A stretch of 64,000 nt of DNA from Puccinia triticina (Eukaryota; Basidiomycota; Pucciniomycetes; Pucciniales; Pucciniaceae): positions 3,684,001 to 3,748,000 of the forward strand of contig NC_070567.1 in the NCBI RefSeq assembly GCF_026914185.1, in the 5' to 3' direction. The stretch's first letter is position 1; every line of letters begins with the position of its first letter. The translations under genes and the position numbers were made by a program. Shown in pieces: positions 56,198-64,000 of this stretch. The notes under the pieces are model-generated. The model ran no database searches and was not told where the DNA came from. It saw only the letters and a program-made list of their open reading frames with translations.

Positions 56198-56347
56198 GGG
56201 GGTTTCAAAGTAGATCTGTGTGTGCATGCATGTCACTTTGCATAACCCAGTTTTGCGGGGAGACTGCAAGTCAACGTTCAACATTTGAGTTGAATGCTGG
56301 CTTGCCTTGCCTTGCAAGTTGCATGCGCGGGTCTACTTTGAAACTCC
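56198..56347. mobile_element. 150-bp MITE, GGGGGTTTCAAAGT ends
   Basis: The inverted ends GGGGGTTTCAAAGTAGA and TCTACTTTGAAACTCC are flanked by TTA on both sides (56195-56197, 56348-56350), as in PIF/Harbinger-like elements. No ORF. Confidence 0.65.
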
Positions 56348-56353
56348 TTATTA

Positions 56354-56576
56354 GGGGGTTTCAAAGTTGGCCAGATGCAACTTGCATGCACTTTTGCAAG
56401 TCGGTGTTCAAGTTCACTCTTGAACACCGAGTTGCAAAAGTGCATGCAAGCCACACTGTACTACACCCTCTAAGCCTGCTTGAATGTTTTTTTTGAAATT
56501 TGGTCTTCAATAAAAGCCTTGAACACCAACTTGCAAAAGTGCATGCAAGTCGTGCATGGCCAACTTTGAATCCCCC
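56354..56576. mobile_element. 223-bp MITE, same end family, adjacent
   Basis: Ends GGGGGTTTCAAAGTTGGCC and GGCCAACTTTGAATCCCCC. It follows the previous MITE after six bases. Internal hairpins are built from GTGCATGCAAG and its complement. Flanks are TTA and TAT, so the duplication is less clear. Confidence 0.65.
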
Positions 56577-56994
56577 TATTAATTTGGCTTTACAGTGTCC
56601 GCGCGGCGGAGCTTGTCTTTTACGTTACTTGTGACGGTTTACTTTAATTTACGGTGGATATTACTGTTTTGACTTATTTGCTTGCTTAGTCCTTGCGCCT
56701 CATGGCTACTTTGCGGAGCGGAGTTCTGACAAACCACTTGACTTACCCGGGAACATAATAAAGTACAGTTGGTCCCTCGTCACTTTCTGATGAACCACCT
56801 TAATTTTCCACAATCCTGGTCACTTTGCGACGGGACTACCTTAATTTTCCAGACCGCAATCTCAGGTTGCCATTCCGACAATCCCTTATTTTCACCGTTT
56901 TTATATTGGGTGGTCTGATCAGTCAAACATATCAGCCAATCCCTTTCAAGCTAAATTGCCACCTTCTCAACCACAAACACATCAGACTTTTTGC

Positions 56995-57145
56995 GGACCG
57001 AAGGTGGGTACCAGGAACCAATGGGCGGGTACCTCTTGCATCCATCCGCCTTACAGACGCCGGGCCGTGCCGGATGCAGTACCGGGTGCCTGTTTTTGGT
57101 CAAAAAACAGGCGGGTACCCAGGTACCGCCCCAGCTCCACCGGAT
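56995..57145. repeat. GGGTACC-rich dispersed repeat
   Basis: Several GGGTACC/GGTACCC words around a TGTTTTTGGTCAAAAAACA hairpin. Similar GC-rich patches occur at 34915-35010, 40600-40690 and 41340-41420. The stretch 57146-57724 holds no gene; a TATATAA box near 57623 may serve the downstream gene. Confidence 0.5.
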
Positions 57146-57724
57146 GAGACGGTGGTGTGGGAGACACAAAAAAAGGGATAGGGACCCTCCCACGCCCAAC
57201 AAAAGGGTATGGAGCTCTCTCACGCCCTTTTTGGAAGGGCATGGGCGTGCCTTGAGTTTTTGGTAGTGGACTTGTGTCTCAACTAGAGAATCTCTCTGTA
57301 GAACCGGGTAACCACCTGTTTTTTGAAAGAAAAAAGGCATCCGGCGCCGCATCCGGCACCGCCTGGCGGGTGCTGGCGGTCCGATTTGTCTCTTTGATGT
57401 AAATATCTTTCTTGATGAGCGGTCTTCACTGGTCATCAGGAGAACACAGCCCTCTTGATGACCGGCGCGCTAGAGGGCAGGTATGCGCCGTTCATTGAAA
57501 GAGTTGTGCCCCTCGATGACTGGTCTACGCCAGTTGGGATATCAACCTGGGGTTCTGGGGCGGGAGCCCTGACCCAACCCATGGATAGTGCGTTATTGCA
57601 TTGTCCAGGGGGTGAAATAGCCATATATAATCTGATCAGGATTCCCCAAATTTAAGAAACTGTCCGCACAAGAATTCTATCAGTACACGCGCTCAAAATC
57701 AACCAACCATCCACGTCCAACAAA

Positions 57725-59658
57725 ATGTTTCTCAGACTTCTTATTTTGATTCTATCGATCTCTTCTCTCGCCGTGAGGTTCACTGATTGCTCGGAGATCG
57801 AAAGAACAAATGATACAAATGATCAGCTTCAGAACATCACGCTAGACGAATGGGTCCATCACCAGGTCAATAAGTCTTGGTCCATACTTATGTCGAATGT
57901 TTCTCCTCAAGGCGCTTTACCAGGCCTCATAGTGGCCTCTTTAACGTGAGATTATCGATCATTTGAGTATTTCCATCCGTATTTGCTGCTTCTGACGCGT
58001 TTTTTGCTTGTCGACCTCTAGGACTGGACATCCAAACTACTTTTACAGTTGGACTCGTGATACGGCAGTGTTAGTATTATTCCTTGCTTGTTTTCTAATT
58101 TACGACACGCGTAGTTAGAGTATTGGTTTTGCGGTGTTTATTCCATGTCTTCCCCATTCGCCCTTTCTTGTTCGATCCCAGCGTTCTGAAGGAGATTATC
58201 ACTCGGTATGAGGAAACCAATGATCCGAGTCTTCTTGCGATAATCAAGCAAACGATTTCCGCCACCCAAGTCATCCAAAAAGGCTCTTTCAGTACTGAGG
58301 CAAACATGGGCGAGCCGAAGTATGAAGTCAATGGCTCACCTTACACTGGAATGTGGTACAGACCGCAAAATGACGGACCGGCATTGCGCGCCACTGTATA
58401 TATGAAGTTCGCTCGAGTCTATCTTAAAGTGGGAGGGATCGAGGCTTTAGAATACGTTGAACGGGTCCTGTACAACAGCAATAATGTCACGGGCAGTGTC
58501 ATCAAAGGTGATTTCTTTAGCAGCCACCCCTTCTTTGTCGTTCTTTCATGATAGAAGTTGAACTGAGAGAACCTTTTTTGAAATCCAGTTGATTTGGAGT
58601 ACATCGCCAACCACTGGAGGGGCATTTCTTTTGATTTATGGGAGGAAGTGAAAGGACACCACTTTTTTACCTTCTCCGTCATCCAACGTGCTCTCAAAGA
58701 AGGCGCCCAATTCTGTCAAGAAGTGAAGGATCAAAATGCTTCAGCTTATTATCAGCAGCAAGCGGACGAAGTTGGTGAACAGTTGAAACTGTTTTGGGAC
58801 GATCAGAAAAAGTTTGTTGTGGACAGCAGGGATTTACTCTGGGTTTATTATGGAAAGGTTTGTTGATCTTTTGTGCAGAGCTTCCGCGCGCTTGGATAAT
58901 AATTTTTCGAGAGGGTAGAAGTTTTGAAGCTGATAGAATTGCTTTCGGATTGTGTGGCGAAGACTTCTGGATTAGATGTCGGAACGATCCTTGGTTGCCT
59001 GCACTCTGGAAAACATGTCTCCGACGAATTCAGACCGGGTTCATACAAAATGACCAACACGTTCACAGCTTTGCTTAACTCCATGAGGTTTGCCTAATCT
59101 TCCTGTTCATTTGCTGAGAAGGGATGTCACTTTAAGAATTGAGTTTTACCTGATCGTCATCCTGAATAACTTCTGGTCGTCGTCTACCACAGTTCTCTCT
59201 ACCCACTCAATCAGCGTTACGGGCATTATGCTGCCAAAGCGATTGGAAGGTACCCCGAAGATGTAAGCAAGAAACCCACTTTTCTTATTGCGACGCCTAG
59301 CCGATTTGTTTGCTTAAGCAGCTGCCTGATACAAACATGTTTTTAGGTTTATGACGGCGAGAACAAAACCCACGGAAACCCATGGTTCATAACCACATTA
59401 GCCATGTCGGAGTACTTGTATAGAACGAACTCGACCGGGGCAGATGTCAACCTGTTCAAAAACGAAACAGGCTTCGAAACTAGACAAATTGCCGATCAAT
59501 TCTTGATGATTGTCAAAGACTCGGTCCAGGCCAACGGCTCGATCCATGAAGGCTTCAGCAGGATTGACGGTCACGGTGTCGGCGCGCGGGATTTGACTTG
59601 GTCTCATGTAGCTTTCCTGTCCATGGAAAGAGCTAGAAGAGGATTGCCCGAATTCTAA
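57725..59658 (+). CDS. secreted GH15 glucoamylase (456 aa)
   Basis: Glucoamylase releases glucose from the non-reducing ends of starch-type glucans. Exons 57725-57945, 58022-58069, 58182-58507, 58589-58857, 58963-59087, 59193-59262 and 59347-59658 give 1,371 nt. The first about 22 residues (MFLRLLILILSISSLAVRFT) are a signal peptide. Family blocks: FYSWTRDTAVV, GSPYTGMWYRPQNDGPALRA, FDLWEEVKG with the catalytic acid Glu217, and NGSIHEGFSR with the catalytic base Glu421, followed by ARDLTWSHVAFL. Several N-glycosylation sequons are present (NVT, NGS). There is no C-terminal starch-binding domain; the protein stops at the end of the catalytic domain. Donor sites GTTAGT and GTTTGT/GTTTGC are non-standard but keep the frame. 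Host gene, apparently intact. Confidence 0.88.
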
Positions 59659-60127
59659 GAAGCATCTAGCGATGTGCAGACTATGAATTGCTGCCAAGTT
59701 TTTTCTGATCAACTACTATTGTAACGTCGAGATATAGCTCGGTTAATATATCTCTTGAAGCGTGAAGTTTCAAGTGTTGTTGAAATTTTTATCTTGGAAT
59801 CCAACAAGTTGTCAAATGTTGTTGGCAACCACATTGCAACATTTGACATGAATCTCCGTTTTGTTCATACATATGGTGAACCGATGTTAGCAGATGCAGC
59901 TGAAAGCCGCTACTCGATTCCCTTGGGAAGTGGACCGTCGACGCACGTCCCAAAATGAGTGGATGAACTATGTATGTATGTATTAGTATACCATCCCCCG
60001 GTCAGAAGCTCCGGGCTCTCCGAGCTTCTTTCCGCCTCCGAAGGCCCCGAAGCTGCCATCGGGCAGGAAGCAATCGGCGGCCCTCTCCATCGGCCAGCAT
60101 CAACTTGCTATCAATCAAGCGTAGAAG

Positions 60128-60691
60128 ATGTTTCCAACCTTGAAGTTATTCGATCGGATCAAATGCCCAGATCATCGACCGCCACAATCGACTTGCTCGA
60201 GAGCTAAATGTTTATTCAACCATTTTCAACCCGAACCAGCAGATGAAGCAGAATCAGGACAGAAAGAACAGGAGAAGCAACGGCAGAAGCGGAAGCAAGG
60301 AGCCCCACCGATTTCCAGCCAGAAAAAAGCCCAACCAGCTGAGCCCACTAATCTTCTACCGCCACGTATTGACATCAGCAAGACCACGAGCTCGCACACG
60401 TTCCCATCGGTCCGGCAAAAGCTACTGGAAACGCTTTATCAGGAGTACCTCAAGCTGTACCAGGACTCGAAGATGACGGACGAGGAGGCGCGTGCCGCGG
60501 CTCGGAGGGACAGTCTCCAGGAAGAGCTGGACTGTCTGCGAGCGTCGTGCCAGAAGACTTACCGGAACGCAGTGATCTCTCGAGTTGTCAAAATCAGAAA
60601 GCGCAAAAACGAGCCCGAGATTCAATCGCTCACCGGAACGACCACAGAATTCGACAGCCTCAAACAGGCTGGCCCAAGCTCAAAACCATAG
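60128..60691 (+). CDS. REX3: REX3-like RNA exonuclease, N-terminal part only
   Basis: 187 codons. The N-terminus has FPTLKLFDRIKCPDHR then a Cys/His cluster C-x9-C-x4-C-x3-H ending CLFNH, typical of Rex3/Rexo1 family RNA exonucleases that trim the 3' ends of stable RNAs. Then follow a basic, Gln-rich linker, LLETLYQEYLKLY, and a TYRNAVISRVVKIRKRKN segment. The exonuclease (DEDD) domain expected downstream is not found in any frame up to 61000, so this is a fragment or the rest lies behind an undetected junction. Family call by N-terminal pattern only. Confidence 0.5.
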   Translation: MFPTLKLFDRIKCPDHRPPQSTCSRAKCLFNHFQPEPADEAESGQKEQEKQRQKRKQGAPPISSQKKAQPAEPTNLLPPRIDISKTTSSHTFPSVRQKLLETLYQEYLKLYQDSKMTDEEARAAARRDSLQEELDCLRASCQKTYRNAVISRVVKIRKRKNEPEIQSLTGTTTEFDSLKQAGPSSKP

Positions 60692-62160
60692 CCGATTGTT
60701 TTCATTTCTTTCCCATTTATCCCAAACAATTATTTAAAGCATGTCAAGAACCACCCTGTCGGAAAGCTGGATCTGGCAGAATACGGCTTCTGAACAACAT
60801 GAACAGAAAGGCGGATGAACGGCTCTATACAACAACTCCCTCAGAAGCAAATTTTGCCGTTCAAAGAGAATCTGAAGTGTGCTCGAGGATCAGGCAAGAA
60901 AATTCAAATAATATCCATTGATAAACGCCTGCTGGAACGTGGAAAAACATATCATTTAATTGACTCGCAACTTGACTCGGGACACGGTACTCTTGAACGG
61001 ATCTAGGCTCTCAGCGATCCATATATGATTTCGGTGTAGAAGGCGCTTGACAAGGAGCAAGCAGATCCTACGGGGAGGACAGATGATAGATTATCGGGAA
61101 ACAGTCTTATAATCTGCGCCTTTCGAACCTCTCTTCAACTGTTGCCCCAACAATATGGCCGAAAACAATGTTGGATGAATGTCACTTGAAGATGGTCTAA
61201 ATGCACTGTTTATTCTCTCCGTGAAGCTAATGTCCTCCAGAAGAAAGAGAAACCGAAGAGGACAATGAACATTCCCCCACCGTCTGATTACAATCGGTCC
61301 ACGTGCCTCATGCGATGAAGGAAGCCGATGATCATCCGCATCACGAAAAGCATAAGATGATTGGATACCATCATTCTTAAATGAGTCAAATGGTTTTGCC
61401 TTATGCATTGATGGTTTTGTTTTTGGGACCCTTATGCTTCAGACTGACCAGTCTGATGAGAATGATCAACTAGGATTTGGATTAGACTTATGATAGAGTG
61501 TCTCAGAGACATGGGAAAGGATTCGAGAAATTTACTAATTGCTTTGCAATCTGGAGACTGTTCACTTTTTATTGGATGACTCCCCCTTGAGATCTGTGGG
61601 CCTCCCAGAAGTGATCTAGAGCCCAAAATGCTAGATTTCCCTGCAAAAATCTAGACTTTTTGGGTCTAAACCAACATCTATGGGGGTCCCAGATTGTATG
61701 GGTAGTCCTCCATTACATCAAATTTTTCAGAGAGTTTCAAGAATTCCCTCAAGCTTGGGTGCATACACAACACACAGCTACAAGTTGGACTTGTTAGCAA
61801 CACCACAACCACTGGGCTTTGCTGAAAAAAAGTGACAAAAGTAATGCAGTGCAGTGGCCATCCTTGAAAAATTTCCCAATTTTAAGCCTTATTCTTCCAC
61901 AAAGTGGCCAAAATGGTTTGAAACAGTTGAATATGTGAGATTTCAAGCCTGAGTAAACAACACTCTTCCAACAAAGTGATAAGAGTGTTGGGATCCAAAT
62001 TGGCTACAGACACAGATAAGCTAAGCAAACCATATCTGTAGTCCAAAGCCCGCACCAGACTTGAAACACTGATCACATCAAATTGGATGCATGCAGGAAC
62101 TCTGCATGGCAGCAAGAACACAATAGTGCTTCAATCATTGCTTAAGGATAGAATCTTGGC
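60692..62160. other. no gene recognised; MITE-like piece at 61570-61720
   Basis: 61570-61720 has the CTAGATTTCCCTGCAAAA and TAGTCCTCCAT words of the foldback at 54500-54835, in an inverted arrangement. Nothing else is recognised. Confidence 0.35.
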
Positions 62161-62422
62161 AGACACCAAATATAGTACATCAAGCGCGTCTGGGCACATG
62201 CCCCAGTCCCGCGCGGCCGAGCGCCACCGGGGGTTTGGGGGGTGCCCAGGGGGCTTGATTGGGGAGGTTGGGCGGGCCGCGGATCTTGGCACATGCCCAA
62301 GTCTTGCCTGGCCGGCCCCAAGCTCTGGGCCGATGAGATCACCGGCAGCCGTGCCGGCAACTACACCTCAACCACCCACCACACCCACTCAACAACAACA
62401 CAAGAACAAAAAATCTTTCCAG

Positions 62423-62505
62423 GTGAGTAAATTTCTACTACTTAGTGACTGCTGAGTCCATTTTTCTGATTGAGGGTTTTTTTCTTGTTGACCACTTTTT
62501 TGTAG
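62423..62505 (+). other. 5' intron directly before transposase ATG
   Basis: TTTCCAG|GTGAGTAAAT .. TTTTTTGTAG|ATG. The acceptor abuts the start codon of the transposase at 62506. The upstream exon (about 62200-62422) is GC-rich and could be leader or coding. Confidence 0.6.
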
Positions 62506-63761
62506 ATGTCCACCTCCGAGGAACTGGAGCTCAAGGCAAATCAAGAAAAGGCCAAGGCGCTCGTCGAGGATCTGCGGGATGTGAACAAGAAGATTGCTCA
62601 ACAGGAAGTAATCAAAAAGGCCAAAGCCAAGATCGATGATAAACGAACCTACGAAAACGATCGACTTGCCCATAAAGAACGAAAACCGAATGCAATGATT
62701 AAACCCGAGGTCCGCGAACTCATACGCGAGAATGTTATTGGAAGCAGTATGAAGGTGGTTGATGCTGAGAAAACCTTCAAAGTATCGCGACGTCAAATTC
62801 AGCGTATCAAAGCTGAAGATCCAAACCTTGTCAAGACGCAAAAAAAACGCCCCAGCAAGTTCACCGACGAGATGAAGACTGAGATCCTCATGCAGCTTGA
62901 TCAGCGATCCTCGACTACACTTCCAGAGCTTGCTAAGTTCCTCAAGGACGAGTTCGACGTCAAAATATCGACTCAGGCAATCAGCAACCTGATCCATGAT
63001 ATGGACATATCATGGAAACAGGCTACCAACATACCGGCGTCGTGGAATCAGCCCTACCTTACTCAGCAACGGGCTAATTTTGTGAATCGCCGTGGGCTTG
63101 ATCTTGGGCGGAAGGTCGTGTACGTCGATGAGGCTGGATTTGATCTTCACTCGGGTCGATCTCACGGATATGCTCCCTCCGGTAGGTGTTTTCTCTTCCT
63201 TTCTTTTTTGGTTTCTTGCTGACTTTTGCGTTGAATCAAGGCCAACCTGCTGTCTTGAGTCTTGTACCCAAGGCGAAGCAGGTGACCTTGATAGGTGCCC
63301 TGTCGGAGGAGGGTTTCGTCTATCACGAACTCCTCAACGCGGACAACACCAAGGCTAAGGGGGTAGGCGCGGATCAGTTCTGCCTCTTCCTTGGGAGCCT
63401 TGGTGCTAGGCTTCCTCCCGATTCTATAATCATCATCGATAATGCTCCGATCCACCGAGGCGAGCGCTTTGACAAGGTCCGACAATCGCTCAGCACCTCG
63501 AAATCGATTCAGATCGAATTCCTTCCGAAATACTCCCCGTTCCTCAATCCAATCGAGTACAGCTTTCACTCGATTAAAACCTATGTCCGATCAAAAGAGC
63601 CGCCCAATCGAACAGCTTTAGTTACCGAGATCAAGAACGCAATCAACGAAGCAATTACCCCGGAAAAGTCAACCCATTTTTTTTCTCATTGTCGGCGTCT
63701 TTACCGCCCATGTTCTGAATACCAGGAAATCACTGGGCCCATCTTGGCTGCCCCTTCCTAA
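62506..63761 (+). CDS. IS630/Tc1-mariner transposase (398 aa, DD38E)
   Basis: Cut-and-paste transposase. Exons 62506-63181 and 63241-63761 (intron of 59 nt, GTAGGT..CAAG) give 1,197 nt without stops. The N-terminus is a charged coiled coil. A helix-turn-helix follows with VSRRQIQRIK (about residues 90-100), then a second DNA-binding region. The DDE catalytic triad: VVYVDEAGFDL, IIIDNAPIHRG and FLPKYSPFLNPIEYSF, with 38 residues between the second Asp and the Glu. The splice joins SG to QPAVLSL without frame loss. It is longer and better kept than the fragment at 35664-36303. Terminal inverted repeats were not identified, so the element's ends are open. Possibly still functional. Confidence 0.88.
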
Positions 63762-64000
63762 AATTAGGTATTCTAATGCTTATTACTATTATTATTATGT
63801 ATTACACATCGATAAATAAATAAAAATAAAAATAAAGATAAAAAATGTATCTAAATAGTAGTAATATACATCTATGTGATATAGCTAGCAATGAATAACC
63901 CTAACATGCAAATCTGGAAAGTGATGACAGTGAGGAAGGGGTGCGATGACCCCTTCACCATGGAATGGTGAGCTTTAGTGTGCGTGGCACCCTCGTTTGG
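63762..64000. other. AT-rich 3' flank with two adjacent hairpins
   Basis: 63770-63870 is a run of simple AT-rich sequence. At 63935-63956 GAAGGGGT-GCGATG-ACCCCTTC and at 63956-63970 CACCAT-GGA-ATGGTG form back-to-back hairpins. Their role is unknown; they could belong to the transposase element's end. Confidence 0.4.

Noticed and set aside
59560..59620. Loss of the catalytic base in the GH15 protein (His in the RIDGHGVGARD block)
   Set aside because: Counting back from the conserved LTWS block shows that the catalytic base corresponds to the Glu in SIHEGFSR, which is present (Glu421). Both catalytic Glu residues are kept.

Overview
The window reads as transposon-rich nuclear DNA of a basidiomycete, most likely a rust fungus (Pucciniales). 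Genes carry many short (about 40-120 nt) GT..AG introns. The clearest host proteins (Rrb1/GRWD1, GH15 glucoamylase, COG3) are fungal or eukaryotic, and the mobile genes (DUF6589-type proteins, Helitron, DIRS-like and IS630/Tc1 types) fit basidiomycetes. The genus is an inference and no marker here settles it.

Left part (1-26 kb): a decayed Helitron Rep/helicase gene lies on the minus strand at 365-5430 and carries a 247-bp CACTG-type MITE. Upstream of it, also on the minus strand, is a five-exon gene for an unfamiliar 333-residue protein with a C-terminal AT-hook. That gene is split by two large transposons. A 9.38-kb CACTA element sits in exon 3 (6973-16352). A Ty3/Gypsy LTR retrotransposon with intact gag and pol ORFs sits at the 5' splice site of intron 1 (16921-25520). 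Removing both insertions and one copy of each target duplication gives one open 1,002-nt CDS. The CACTA element is a giant foldback: two terminal inverted repeats of about 0.5 kb and two mirror-image arrays of 24 units of about 172.7 bp around a loop of about 230 bp.

Middle part (26-50 kb): an inverted-repeat element, a Helitron-type 3' end, a minisatellite, a degenerate DIRS-like retroelement (gag and RT/RNase H broken by stops and a frameshift), a diverged cluster of the same satellite family, a truncated IS630/Tc1 transposase, and two DUF6589-type genes. The DUF6589-type genes flank a broken fragment of the Golgi tether gene COG3. The right DUF6589-type gene converges tail-to-tail, 124 bp apart, with a RecQ-like helicase gene. 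This pair looks like a two-gene mobile module.

Right part (50-64 kb): a second Helitron-type 3' end, an apparently intact RRB1/GRWD1 gene, several MITEs and a SINE-like piece, a seven-exon GH15 glucoamylase gene, a REX3-like fragment, and an apparently intact two-exon IS630/Tc1 transposase gene with DD38E spacing and an intron directly before its ATG.

Exon joins were checked by hand: RRB1 (1,698 nt), GH15 (1,371 nt), the split gene (1,002 nt), the IS630 gene (1,197 nt), the DUF6589-type gene (2,589 nt) and the RecQ-like gene (2,136 nt) are all multiples of three. Family calls rest on motifs recognised by eye; no database search was run.
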